Shown: positions 46,650 to 57,574 of the stretch, piece after piece
Position numbering within the stretch: position 1 is the first letter of the stretch
Layout of the letters: each line of letters begins with the position of its first letter
Assembly (NCBI GenBank): GCA_030248225.1
Contig: JASANE010003541.1
Location: 1-64,000 of the forward strand
Length of the DNA: 64,000 bases
Reading direction: 5' to 3'
DNA from: Trileptium ribeirensis
Taxonomy: Eukaryota > Nematoda > Enoplea > Enoplida > Thoracostomopsidae
Notes under the pieces: generated by a model
The model's database searches: none
Seen by the model: the letters and a program-made list of their open reading frames with translations, nothing else
What the model was told of the DNA's origin: nothing
Translations under genes and position numbers: made by a program

Positions 46650-48875
46650 GCTCACGGAATCAAGCTGTGGATTAGTATGCAATGTCTACTTCATAAACTG
46701 GATGGGTCACAAATGACGGCACATTTTAATAACAAAGTTCCTACGATTCTTCCAGTTCAAGAACTCATGATAAGATAACTAACGTGTTCAATGAATTGAT
46801 CAAAAAAACTTGAAGATTTTGAAACAAGTGGCTCGAGTTGGGTGCTTCAAGAAGTAAGGCACGCTGACATTCACTTCAGTACATATAAACCACTTCGAGG
46901 ATCAACATATATCGAACTACCAGCATCAATTCGGAATAAACATGCAGTATCGAACATTCAAAACAACGACAATAAATGTTTTGTATGGTCGGTATTAGCA
47001 GCGCTTCACCCCATCAACCGCAAACAGCACCCGGAAAGAACCAACAACTACACTCCATTTGTCAATGAGCTCAATATAGATAGAATTTGCTTCCCGATGA
47101 GTCTTCAAAATATTCCTCGCTTTGAGCGTCAAAACGATATCGCGATTAACGTGTATGGATTAGAAGATGGCGACGTATACCCATTATTCATATCAAAGGG
47201 GCAGTATCAACAATATATTCATTTACTTCTGTTTAACGGTCACAGTTGTCTCGTGCGAAATATCGACTCCCTACTAAACAGTCAACGTCGAGACACCCAC
47301 TAGCTGTACTTTTGCGACAATTGTGTCATTCTATGCTATTACAAAGAGCGATGGGATGAACATGTAAAACGATGTCGTAACAATCAACCGTCACGAACTG
47401 AAACCCCAGCACAAGGTTCCACACTCGAATTTATAAATTCACATCGAATGCAGATTTTGAGTGTTCATTAGCAAAAATTGATACATGTCAACCATCAACC
47501 CTCACATCGTTTAACCAATGCTATCAGCAGCATACACCATGCAGCTATGGATTGGTGGATGTATTGGGATGTTGCAACGACAAAGTACAAATTGGTGATT
47601 CCGTTATATATCGTGGCATTGATGTTGTTAAAACATTTCTGCACAACGCCGTCGAACTTTCAACATCGTTTCAGGAACAACACATGGCGAATCAAAAGTG
47701 CATCATAATGTCAGATGAGGATGAAATCAACCATCGCAACTCAACAAAATGTTACTTATGCGGTGGTGTCATGAACAAAGATGACAAAGCAAAAGATCAT
47801 TGTCATTTATGCGGTAGGTATCGTGGTGCAAAGCATCTTAAATGTAATATTGGAAACGTCTCAGTCGTGATGTCAACGTAATGTTCCACAACTTAAGGCG
47901 GTACGATGGACATCTAATCATGCAGGAAATGGGTGTAATATGTAAACAAATGGGACTCGAGATTGAATGTATTGCTAAAGGAATGGAAGACTATATGACA
48001 TTCAGCATCAAACGTAAATCAAAGAGAACGGGTAAAGTCAGTAGCACTGGCGGAAAAAACCCGTTTATTCTGGAAGAAGCAGACGATGACGACAATAATG
48101 ACCACGAATGTTGGGATAAAGATGTGAAAGGTGTGGATTTCATTCTTGGTAATGATGACGATGATGAAGAGGAGGAAATTGGATGGAAGATTAGATTTAT
48201 TGATACGTTTCAGTTTCTACCGTCATCGCTACAAACGTAAACGCACAACTTAAAAAAGAATGACGTAAACGCTTTTATAGCGACGAAACAAATCTTTGGT
48301 GACAAAATGGATCTTATGCTTCGGAAAGGTGTATACCCCTACGAATATATGGACAATATGAATCGTTTCAACGAAACATCACTACCACATCAAGAGTTAT
48401 TTTATTCATCACTTGCAGGAAATGGTGTCAATGATAGTGATTATACTCATGCTAAAACTGTTTGGAACACAATAGGCATTAGCCACCTACGTGAATATCA
48501 GGACATATTTAAAGACAGATGTATTACTTCTATGTGATGTTTTCATGAATTTTCGACGTTTTGCACTGAATACGCATGGATTAGACCCAGCTCACTATAT
48601 TATCCTACCCAGCTTTGCATGGGCTGCGTGTCTCAAACTCACCCGTGTCAAACTGGATCTAACAACAGATGGAGACATGTATTTGTTTTTTGACCAGTGA
48701 ATTCGAGGTTGTGTGTCGGTAATATCGCACCGTTACGCAAACAACCCCTGCGTAAATGGTTATGACAGCAGTCAACCAATGCAATATATAATGTATCTCG
48801 ATGCGAATAATCTGTATGAGTGGTCGATGGTACAAAAACTACCGTGTAATACATTCATATGGCTCACCCAAGACC
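46650..48875 (+). pseudogene. family B DNA polymerase of the Polinton-type element, N-terminal part (broken)
   Basis: N-terminal two thirds of a protein-primed-type PolB in several frames. Landmarks in order: GIKLWISMQ (about 46656); ETSGSSWVLQEV and PLRGSTYIELP (46820-46920); NNDNKCFVWSVLAALHP (about 46970); a zinc-binding cluster CYLCGG with DHCHLCGRYRGAKHLKCN (about 47755-47850); the exonuclease box FHNLRRYDGHLIMQE (47884); IDTFQFLPSSL (48198); LRKGVYPYEYMDN (48318); and polymerase motif A as YLDANNLYEWSM (about 48795). Several frameshifts and stops separate these, for example after 47303, 48240, 48537 and 48700. The gene is then cut at about 48876 by the LINE and resumes at about 52012. 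Confidence 0.88.
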
Positions 48876-48969
48876 TAATTATTACGACACATATTGCTCA
48901 CTTCGTTGATCAGGCTGTAGATGAGATGCAAAACATAGAAATGCGTAAGATAACCTTGTTTTATTTGGT

Positions 48970-49419
48970 GTGAAGGAAGTGGATGTTGTTGACAATCCCG
49001 GTGTAGTCGGCACAATTTTCAAGGATATGAAGTGTGATGTAAAACCTAAATCGGGGTTTAGATTTGGACGTAAACAGTCCAATGATAGTAATAATGCAAA
49101 ACCTCGTCCAATACCTATCATATTTGCATCAAACAGCGATCGTGCTAAACCGTTAGCTTGTGCGCGGAATCTGGCGAACCACAGTCAGTACGATTGTACG
49201 TACTTTAAACCAGATATGACACCCAATCAAGTTGCGAAACACAATAAACTTGTGGCAAAGATGAAAAGCATTAGAAGTACGGGTAAGGATGTAAAAATTC
49301 GTGGTGACAAAATAGTTGAGAAAGTATGAGACAAGTGGGTTAGTCTGAATGTTTCGTCAGCTGCCGAATCTTCTCAACCGGGTGTAGATGGCCACACTGA
49401 TGCTCGGCCATCTCAATAG
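48970..49419 (+). pseudogene. LINE first-ORF remnant
   Basis: An open stretch with AKPRPIPIIFASNSDRAKPL and later PDMTPNQVAKHNKLVAKM. This resembles the C-terminal part of ORF1-type proteins of CR1-like elements (an RPI..F.s pattern, then a TP.Q...H.kl pattern). It is not polymerase sequence, although it sits where the polymerase frame would continue. A stop occurs at 49329. Confidence 0.5.
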
Positions 49420-49465
49420 CAACCACTGATTAATTACATCAATATCACAATAAAACTGTCATATT

Positions 49466-52011
49466 AGTTGGCGACTTCAACTACAAAGACATTGATTGGA
49501 TCAATTATCAATGGCCACCATATTGTGACGATTTCATGTTAGCTTGCGCATATGCCGGCCTAAGTCAGCTTGTATTACAACCTATTCGGGCTAATAATAC
49601 TCTGGACTTAGTATTTGCAAATAGTGATAACATTGTGGGAAATATCTCTACCGCTGCAGATTTGGGTTCTAGCAACCACAGCTCAGTTCGCTTCAGCGTG
49701 GTCGCAGCCCACAATCGAATGGTATATAAATCGCAATCCCCTTTCACCAAATTTTAGACGAGCAGACTGGTCCCGATTTCGTAATTTTTTGCAGCCTAAA
49801 CTGTTGCTTATTCCTAATTACAATATATACTAATAATGTGTGGATAGGTATTAAAAGCGCGATCACGGACGCTATCAACACTGTGATTCCGTTGACACGC
49901 TGTAATCGAAAAATCAGACCCAAGTGGGCTGATGGTCCATATATTCGAGCGTATAAACTTCAACTAACGTGTCATCGGCGTTTTAAAAGAACCCAGTTAG
50001 CAACTCATTGGGATTTATATCAAGCTGCGGCATCAATTACTTCACGTGAATCTCAGCGAGCACTATTTCGTTACGAGTATCTAACTGCCAAAAACATAAA
50101 CAATGACTCAAAATCTTTTTGGCTTTAAGTCAACGGCCGCGTGAGAACCAAACCTGGAGTGGGTTTATTAAAAATGATCGATGGTGCAATTATAGCTAAC
50201 GATTTGGATTGTGCAAAATTGCTCAATGGTCATTTTATATCTGTTTACGTGAACGAAAGTATATCAAATTTGCCACTACTCCCAGTTCATTGTCAGAACT
50301 CGTTAAGCGACATTACTTTTACACCGGAAATGGTTGCAACCAAGTTAAATGTTATCAAGAAGTTTGCTGGACCCGAAATCGATGCCATACAAAATTTTGT
50401 TCTTTAAAAAGTCGAGATTTTTTGCACAACCACTTATGCAACTTGTTTAATACTTGTTGTCATTGTAATGCAAACAGGTCATGTTCCTGAGGATTGGAAG
50501 TCAGCAATTGTTACACCAATTTTAAAAAAAGGCGACAGGTGTGATGTGGACAATTACAGACCGGCTAGCCTGACCCCGGGAGTCTCCAAGATAATGGAAT
50601 CAATCATCGGTGACCACACCGTTTCTCACTTGACTAGCAACAACTTGCTACGTAAATCGCAATTTGGTTTCGTGCGTAAGCGGTCAACAGTTGTACAACT
50701 TGTGGACTATCTACAATGGATTATCCGCGATTATGTTGATTCTATTTATCTTGATTTAAGCAAGGCCTTCGACAGAGTCCCACACCGTCGTTTGCTTATT
50801 AAATTGGAGTCATTAAGAGTTTGCGGGAACGTACTGCGTTGGATAGAGGCGTTTGTATGTGATCGACGCCAATCAGTTGTAGTCAATGGGTGTCGTTCGA
50901 GTTGGTCTACTGTTCGTAGTTGGGTACCTCAGGGCACTGCTTTGGCCCTATATTATTTATTATATATTTCAACGATGTGGACAACTGGATTTCAAGTGCT
51001 ATACTAAAATTTGCGGACGACTCCAAAATTTTTAGACGCCCTCACAACCATTCCTCTCTTCTGAACTGTGACATTGATGACTTACAGCAAGACATAGATG
51101 CTTTTGGGACATGAGCATCAATGTGGTGTATGTCATTTAGTGTACATAAGTCGGCTTGCCTCCATTTTGGAAGGACAAATCCATGCCATACATACACACT
51201 TGTAGATGATACAATACCAAATAAACGCTCAGAAAAGGACCTGGGTGTTATTATTTCATCTGATTTGAAATCGTCTCTCCATTGCGCTGATTTAGTACGC
51301 CGGGCATATTATATTCTCTGGTGTATCAAAAGATTTCGGTGCCTCAATAAAGAAATGTTTCTTCTTTTGTACAAGACACTCCTAAGGTATATTCTAGAAT
51401 ACGCTTCTAGCGCGTGGTGTCCTCATTACCAACGAGACATTCAACTTGTTGAACGTGTACAACGCCGTGCAACAAAAATGGTATTCGGCTTGTCTGACCT
51501 TTCGTATGAAAACCGTTTATGAGCTTTGAAACTGCAGACACTTTCTACTCGGCGCTACCGAGCGGATTTGATCATAATCTTTATCACTCTTCGTGGTAAT
51601 GTTGATTTCCCAATCGGTAATTGGTTCGAGTTCGCTCCCCATAACTTACGAAAACATGCATACAAATTGCGACCTAAGCACTATACCAGACTTGACTGTG
51701 CTCATTATTCGTTCGAATATCGTGTCATTAACGGCTGGAATCAGCTACCGGACTCCGTGGTGTCAGCTCCATCCATCACCGTTTTCAAGTCACACCTCCA
51801 TGCTGACGGTTGTCTTCCCGAGCTGCAGTCCGCGTCGCCGAATCTTTTTGCGTTACAAGTGGAAATCGAGATATTAACTACATTTATTTCGCTATCGACG
51901 AACAAACCAAATTTCAATAATTTGGTTCTCTGGATGGTTGCTGAAATATACCCAAAACGACCAGTGACTGTCCAGTTCAAAGGTGAATACCCAAAGGTGA
52001 ATTCAAATTGA
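49466..52011 (+). pseudogene. LINE endonuclease-reverse transcriptase (broken)
   Basis: Endonuclease C-terminus: TVILVGDFNYKDIDW, NNTLDLVFANSD and SSNHSSVRF (49466-49720). Reverse transcriptase: GHVPEDWKSAIVTPILKKGD, NYRPASLTPGVSKIMES, GFVRKRSTVVQL, YLDLSKAFDRVPHRRLL, then after a frame change near 50940 ILFIIYFNDVDNW and the catalytic FADDSKIF (51009). The thumb/connection region has YILEYASSAWCPHYQRDI. The RT motif style fits the CR1/L2/Rex group; the exact clade needs a tree. In-frame stops at about 49755, 50128, 50407 and 51522. Confidence 0.85.
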
Positions 52012-52012
52012 T

Positions 52013-53219
52013 GAAACCAATTGGTCTACAACAGATGTAAATGCAGATGTTGGTTTCGTGCTCGAGGTTGATTTAGAATACCCAGATGACCTTCACACCA
52101 TTCATAATGATTACCCATTAGCACCGGAACGTTTCCAAATCACCGACGATATGCTTTCAAGTTATTGCAAACAAATCAAACGCGATACTAATGTTACGTC
52201 GGAGAAGCTCGTACCGAACCTCAATAATAAACGGAACTACATTGTACACTTCCGAAACCTATAGCATTACCTCAATTTAGGGCTTAAACTAGAGCATGTT
52301 CGCCGAGTCGTTGCATTTAGTCAGCGCGAATGGATGGCACCCTATATTATGTTTAACACGGAAATGCGAAAGACAGCGAAAAGTGATTTCGAAAAAGACC
52401 TTTACAAACTACTCAACAATGCAGTATTTGGAAAAACGATAGAGAACGCGCGAGCATATGTTGACATAAAATTGGTAATAGACGAACGGAAATATGTAAA
52501 ATTGGTGGCAAACCCTCGATACTCAATGTCATCGATATTTAACGAAGATCTGGTTGCTGTCAAAATGCATCGCAAGATTGTGAAACTATGGAAACCAATC
52601 TATGTTGGGTTTACGGTTTTAGACTTATCTAAATCTCTAATGTATCAGTTCCACTGCAACTATATGAAGGCTATATACGGCAACCGGTGCAAACTACTCT
52701 ACTGATACAGATTCACTGTGTTATTCAGTAGATACAAGTGATATATACAGCGATATGGCAAGAAATTTAACATATTTAGACACTAGAAGATATTCAACAA
52801 CAAACAAAAAGGCTCTAGGCAAGATTAAAGACGAGACAGTGGGAATACCAATTGAAGAATTCGTTGGACTGCGGTCAAAAATGCATAGAATCAAGTGTGG
52901 TGCGACTGAAAGAGAGAGGGCGGAAGGTATCAGTAAGAATGTAGTAAAAAATGAAATAAAACATAGAAACTATGTTAACACCTTGTTTAGTGGAGATAAT
53001 ATGCGACATGTGATGAACTCAACTCAATCAGAGATACATATTTTAAGTACAGTGAAACTTAATAAGACAAATTTATCAGCATATGATGACAATACGATGG
53101 TATTATCATATACAATATATGATGATTACATTATGGATGATGGTGTGACTTCATGTGCATATGGACATTGTAATATAAAGTTTTTGAATTTATTGGAGGA
53201 AATATGTGATGACCATTAA
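52013..53219 (+). pseudogene. family B DNA polymerase of the Polinton-type element, C-terminal part (broken)
   Basis: Resumes beyond the LINE with GFVLEVDLEYPDDLH and DYPLAPERF, a conserved PolB stretch of these elements. Then LYKLLNNAVFGKTIENAR (about 52400), the KxxxNxxYG-type motif B region; the motif C region near 52700, where YTDTDS is split by a frame change right after the tyrosine and an in-frame TGA; then PIEEFVGLRSKMHRIKCG (about 52850) and the closing domain to TAA at 53219. An in-frame stop also lies at 52263. The polymerase cannot be produced intact. Confidence 0.88.
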
Positions 53220-53374
53220 GACAGCAATTGCATATTTAATTATATTATGTGCTATATGTATATTGTGCTAATAAATAATTATCGTAAAATCTTTGTGTGC
53301 GTGTTCCTTTTATTTGAGCAGTTAAAAATTCAGGAATGTCTTAAAAGAATATAGTTGTGTTTTAATGTATTGCA

Positions 53375-54439
53375 ATGAATGAGAAGTTGAAAGCAATTTA
53401 TTACGACCCCACCAACATTGCTAGGTTTTGTACTGTACCTAAACTATACGCTGAAGCTAGAAAGCGTGGTATTAATGTTACGTTAGGAAAAGTGCAAGAT
53501 TGGATACGTGGTCAGGAAACTTACACTTTACGCAAACCTAGAAGGATAAAATTTAAACGTAGACGTACTGTTGTCAAGGTCTACATGATTTATTTCAGAC
53601 CGATTTAGCTGATATGAGTAACTTGTCATTATATAATGATGGTATAAAATATTTACTTGTTGTAATTGACTGCTTTTCGAAATATGCATGGGTTGCAACC
53701 GTTAAGAATAAGATAGCATCTACCATAATAACAACTGCTTTAAAATCAGTCTTTGAAAAAGCTAAACCTCAAAATTTTCAAACCGATAATGGTAAAGAGT
53801 TTGTAAACAGTTTAGTTTATGAATGATGTAAGAATAAAGGTATTAATGTATATACAACAAAGAATAAGGAAACCAAAGCAAGTATATATGGCTGAGCGTT
53901 TTATACGAACATTAAAGGATAAAATTTACAAGTTTTTGACAGCAAATAACACCAAGCGATAAATAGACCATTTGCAGTCGCTTGTTAACAGCTACAATAA
54001 CACCAATTGCTATGGATATGTTCCCCTTGAAGTATCTGAAGACAATGAAGATGAGGTTCGTGAAAAACTATTTCTAGCTACAGACATTGAAGAAAGATAC
54101 AAATTTCAACTTGGTAACGTTGTACGGATTTCCAAAGAGCGTTTACCTTTTGAGCGTGGTTTCAATCAACTGTGGTCACGAGAAATGTTTATAGTTAACG
54201 AACAATTTCCCCATAACCCACCGGTATATCAAAATGTTGATGCTAATAATGAAGTTATACTAGGCAAATTTTATGCACAAGAGTTGCAGAAAATTAAAAT
54301 TGCAGATGATACATATAAAATTGAGAAAATTATACGCAAACGCAAGACCAAAATGGGTATAGAGTACTTTGTAAAATGGCTTGTGTACCCCAAATCAATG
54401 AATTCATGGGAACATGAAAAAGACATTCGACCTATTTAA
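53375..54439 (+). pseudogene. integrase with C-terminal chromodomain (broken)
   Basis: Retroviral-type DDE integrase typical of Polintons. N-terminal part LKAIYYDPTN to RGQETYTLRKPRRIKFKRR (53375-53560). Catalytic core: first Asp in FQTDLADM, shifted one frame before 53600; YLLVVIDCFSKYAWVATV; second Asp in QTDNGKEFVN; Glu in the AERFIRTLKD stretch near 53895, again in another frame; a TAA at about 53960 precedes HLQSLVNSYNN. C-terminal domain with RISKERLPFERGF, then a chromodomain at 54310-54436 (YKIEKIIRKRK, GIEYFVKWLVYP, NSWEHEKDI). At least two frame changes and two stops. Confidence 0.88.
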
Positions 54440-54841
54440 AGGCATATCTGTATGGATAGAGAATGATGTGCAACGCGTACTCATCGATATAAATGTCAGA
54501 TATTGTATATACTGAATGTCTGAAGATATTTTATATACTGAATGTTAGCTAGATTACTGAAGATATAGTACTGTGTTAATGTATTTTCCCAATAATAAAC
54601 GTAGCGGCAGCCTACAGCCGCCTGATGAGGCAATTGGTATGGCGGAAACGCTTTTAGTCACCATACGTATGCATATTAATGATATATAGTCTGATCGCCA
54701 CCTCCGCATATGAGGAGAGGGCCCAAAACATGCATTAATTGCCACATAATTTGACTTCACTAACTGGGAGTGTATACACGAATTCATATATGTACATATA
54801 ACATTATATTAATGATATATATAGGCTGATCACAACCTCAA
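54440..54841. other. right subterminal non-coding region of the Polinton-type element
   Basis: No gene. A polyadenylation-type aataaa lies at about 54592 after the integrase, followed by a small GC hairpin (gcggcagcctacagccgc) and the duplicated subterminal motif described with the right TIR. Confidence 0.6.
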
Positions 54842-54938
54842 CATATATGTAACCAGCATTAACCGCTGACGACTCACCAATCGCCGGCCTCCGCTGGCGG
54901 GGGGGGGGCAAAACCGGGGCTTTTCATCTACTAATATT
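54842..54938 (-). repeat. right terminal inverted repeat of the Polinton-type element
   Basis: Reverse complement of the left repeat with roughly a dozen differences. Just inside it, the motif attaatgatatatag with ctgatc and acctc is present twice (about 54676-54711 and 54810-54840), a subterminal duplication absent from the left end. Confidence 0.9.
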
Positions 54939-55247
54939 TCCGCATGAACTATTTAGACATTTCCTAATTAGATGGGTTATAAATCGTTAAATCTTTCCTA
55001 CATTAGATATCTATAATTGCAATCTATCATTAAGTTACTGCGCTTATAGTGATTGCACTTATAGTTAAAAAGCAAATGCAGTAAAGTGTTCACACGGCTG
55101 TTTACCAAATTGTCTATACTAAAATAGAGGCATATATAACAAAAAGTCTATACAGTGAATTTATGTTTCTGCTTTAGTATCGGAAAATTTTTGAAAGTTA
55201 CAGCACATATGCATACCTTCTTGTCTACAAAGACTATTATTGATTAC

Positions 55248-55428
55248 CTTGCTCTATTTCTGACCTATCACCGGCCAATGATAGTTGTTGTATTGTTTGA
55301 TCCAGTGCCGCTTTGTAGAACATCATTTGTGTTTGTGTCATCGGTGCGTATACGATTAGCTCGCGTTTTGACGGGATGTCGATGCAGACGTTGGCCTTCA
55401 CACGTCGAAGCACAAAAGGAGTTAGTAT
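55248..55428 (-). CDS. HELLS: HELLS exon b: start of the lobe 2 region
   Basis: A 181-nt minus-strand exon encoding ILTPFVLRRVKANV at its start, the conserved SNF2 stretch corresponding to human HELLS ILTPFLLRRLKSDV, followed by IPSKRELIVYAPMTQ and a helical stretch ending SEIEQ. The acceptor is ttttgaag and the donor is gagcaag followed by gtaatc. It starts in phase 0 and leaves one base, which the next exon (43738-43990) completes with two. The intron downstream is 11.3 kb and is almost filled by the Polinton-like element. Confidence 0.95.
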
Positions 55429-55775
55429 CTTCAAAAATTATTATTAAAACATAGACAGTGCTGTTTCCACGTCCAACGATTACAGCGGAGAACCTAATGA
55501 TATTCCATTGATTGCCTAGATTGGATTACAAGATGTAACTATTTAAATCTATTAAAATAAATGAAGTATTAAACGAAGACCTTTGATGCTCTCAGTGCAT
55601 GTTCATCTAAGACAATTATTACTAGATTTATGAATAAATCTCACATAATATTGTTCAGTTTCGGCAGTTAACATCGTAATGTCACTTATCCCTTAATGTT
55701 TGAGTAGAAAGAAAATTCCTCAGTTAGTAGGTGAATAAATTCCTTCAGTAGATTTACAAAAGTAAACCATTTTAC

Positions 55776-56917
55776 CAAAGAATAACCGGAACCGAAATTT
55801 ACCGGAACCAGTAACCGGAACCGTCCATTTAAACCGAATGCGGAACCTGGCCTTCGAAACTTAAAAAAATAGTAAAGCAGATAGAGGACGAAATGAAGGC
55901 ATTGTGAATTTAAAATGTATTAAAACAAATTTTGCAATAAACTTAATGTATTACGATGACATTATTGCTTCAGTAGGACTTTGAAGAGGCTGAGGAAGCT
56001 AAAATATTTATTTATCGATCAAGATGTCGGGTTTTGGAGTCCCAGCGGAAAACTGCCTTCTGCTGTACAGGCTTACGTATACTGCGTCAAACTTAATGTA
56101 CTTGCAACGCATGGAGCGTATAGACAGTTTTGCTCTGTCTCCAATCGCCTCCGTTTAGTAGACATACGTTCGTTTGTTATTCCGTTTGAAATTATTGGTT
56201 TATATAATTCTAAAAGAAAATAAAGGGTATATACTATATATAGTTTTCTGATCGTTGGACAGAGGCACTGTTCAGGCTGGCATTAGGCAACCAGAGCACA
56301 CCAGTTAAATGATAATGATTTTCCGATCAAAATGCTATAAATGAGACAAACTGTGATATTGCTCGCAGTTTCAATACATACAGTCTGTTCCAAAGAACGC
56401 AGTTTCTGGCACTTTGCAGATATGTTACTTTATTCCAATGTAGACTGATTACAAAGTTTACAAGCGCACAGGCTGGTGCTTCACGCTTTATATTAGCCAA
56501 GCTTGCAGCAAAGTACTTCAATAATCCGTACGCTATTATGTATATTACGTTGGACCGGTTCAATTCTAACTTATACCACATATTTCTGAATGGGTATGCT
56601 GCTACAAGCATCGATGCAGCTTAGTTTTGTTAACAAACTCATGCCGGGTGAAGATGAAAAATTCTTACTAAAATTATGTCCTACTTACGTTTCGCAGGGT
56701 AATTTGCTGAGTTAATCTTTGCTTTTGTTTGGTTGCGTTGGAACTTGATCATTGTGTATATTTATCGCATGATTGGGCCACAGATGAAGCAAAAAATTTG
56801 GTCTATTTTAAACAAAATTTTCAAACCTGAATTCCGATTCCGGTTTGGTTTTTGCCTTTTGCCGAAACCGCAACCGGAACATCATTTTCACCGGAACCGG
56901 AATTTCACTTACTCCTG
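55776..56917 (-). mobile_element. hAT-like non-autonomous element, copy 3 (inverted)
   Basis: Reverse-complement copy of 7617-8795. The edges are rich in CCGGAACC/GGTTCCGG. Ends: caaagaataaccgg on the left; on the right, reversed, caggagtaagtgaaattcc. Flanks cattttac and ccttatac agree at 6 of 8 positions, consistent with a decayed 8-bp duplication. Its small ORFs are not recognisable as transposase. Confidence 0.7.
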
Positions 56918-56969
56918 CCTTATACGTATTTATTATATAAATGTAATTATATAATATTATGTTACCTTA

Positions 56970-57230
56970 TTGAAAAATATGATATGGGGTAGTAGCAACA
57001 CTAATAGAAGAGGTGAAGAACTGGCGGCCTTTCTCTTGACTACCAATCTTTGGATTGTTAATCACGGCAAAGAGCCGACTTTTGTGAATCGCAATGGACG
57101 GGAAATTATTGATTTGACATTAACTAGTACGTTAATCGAACGATATATCCATAGTTGGGAAGTATTAACAGAATATTCTTGATCGGATCACAAGTTTATT
57201 CGGTTCAGAATGGTTGTGAATTAGAATGAC
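56970..57230 (+). pseudogene. LINE endonuclease C-terminal fragment
   Basis: MIWGSSNTNRRGEELAAFL, then NHGKEPTFVNRNGREIIDLT, then a stop at 57180 followed in frame by SDHKFIRF. The WGS..TN.RGE, PTFV.R...E.IDLT and SDH.xIxF boxes are the conserved C-terminal half of AP-type LINE endonucleases. Confidence 0.8.
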
Positions 57231-57574
57231 GGTTAAATAAGGTGACTTAAGAAAGTGCAACAAATATATGATGCTGCAAAATCAGTATAAGTACTTGATT
57301 AAAGATAGGAAATTGGAAGCATGGAGGAAATCTGTGAATCGATTTATTCGGTTCCGTAAAGCAACAGAATAAACAATATTATGAAAAAGAACACTCAGAA
57401 TGTGTTGGGGAGGATCAGAGACGGAAATGGACTTTTTGTTGATAGCGATGAAGAGGTTCTGGAAGTAATGATGCGTACTCACGTACCAGCGTGTGAGGCT
57501 GATGATGCGGTTAATTTTGTTGATAGGAATAGGCCTATTAGAATTAGGCGACTTGACGTGATTTAATAGATAAT

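Larger units (their letters stand above)
48876..52012 (+). mobile_element. CR1-like non-LTR retrotransposon inserted in the PolB gene
   Basis: About 3.1 kb of LINE, plus strand, splitting the Polinton polymerase between FIWLTQ and the VLEVDLEYP stretch. Order: tail of a first ORF, an AP-type endonuclease C-terminus, reverse transcriptase, and a 3' end with a short reiterated tail (caaaggtgaat twice). Boundaries are set by where PolB homology stops and resumes. A possible short duplication (acccaag left, acccaaag right) is weak. The 5' end is truncated, as usual for such insertions, and the copy is broken in several frames. Confidence 0.82.
44350..54938 (+). mobile_element. Polinton/Maverick-type element, compact and decayed, with nested LINE
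   Basis: Bounded by inverted repeats of about 97 bp. The left end starts agtattagtaaatg and the right end, reversed, starts aatattagtagatg. Inside, all on the plus strand: a C2H2 zinc-finger ORF, a protein-primed-type family B DNA polymerase, and a retroviral-type integrase with a C-terminal chromodomain. Polymerase plus integrase within TIRs defines Polintons (Mavericks) and the related adintovirus-like endogenous elements. Removing the 3.1-kb LINE leaves about 7.5 kb, half or less of a typical Polinton. No packaging ATPase, protease or capsid gene is seen and there is no room for them. No clear 6-bp target duplication (tcaaat left, tccgca right). Every gene carries frameshifts or stops. Confidence 0.88.

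Noticed and set aside
48970..49329. Continuation of the DNA polymerase after motif A
   Set aside because: The sequence pattern (PRPIPIIFASNS, TPNQVAKHNKL) fits a LINE first ORF, and true polymerase sequence resumes only at about 52012.
55155..55454. 99-codon plus-strand frame as a gene
   Set aside because: Complement of HELLS exon b.
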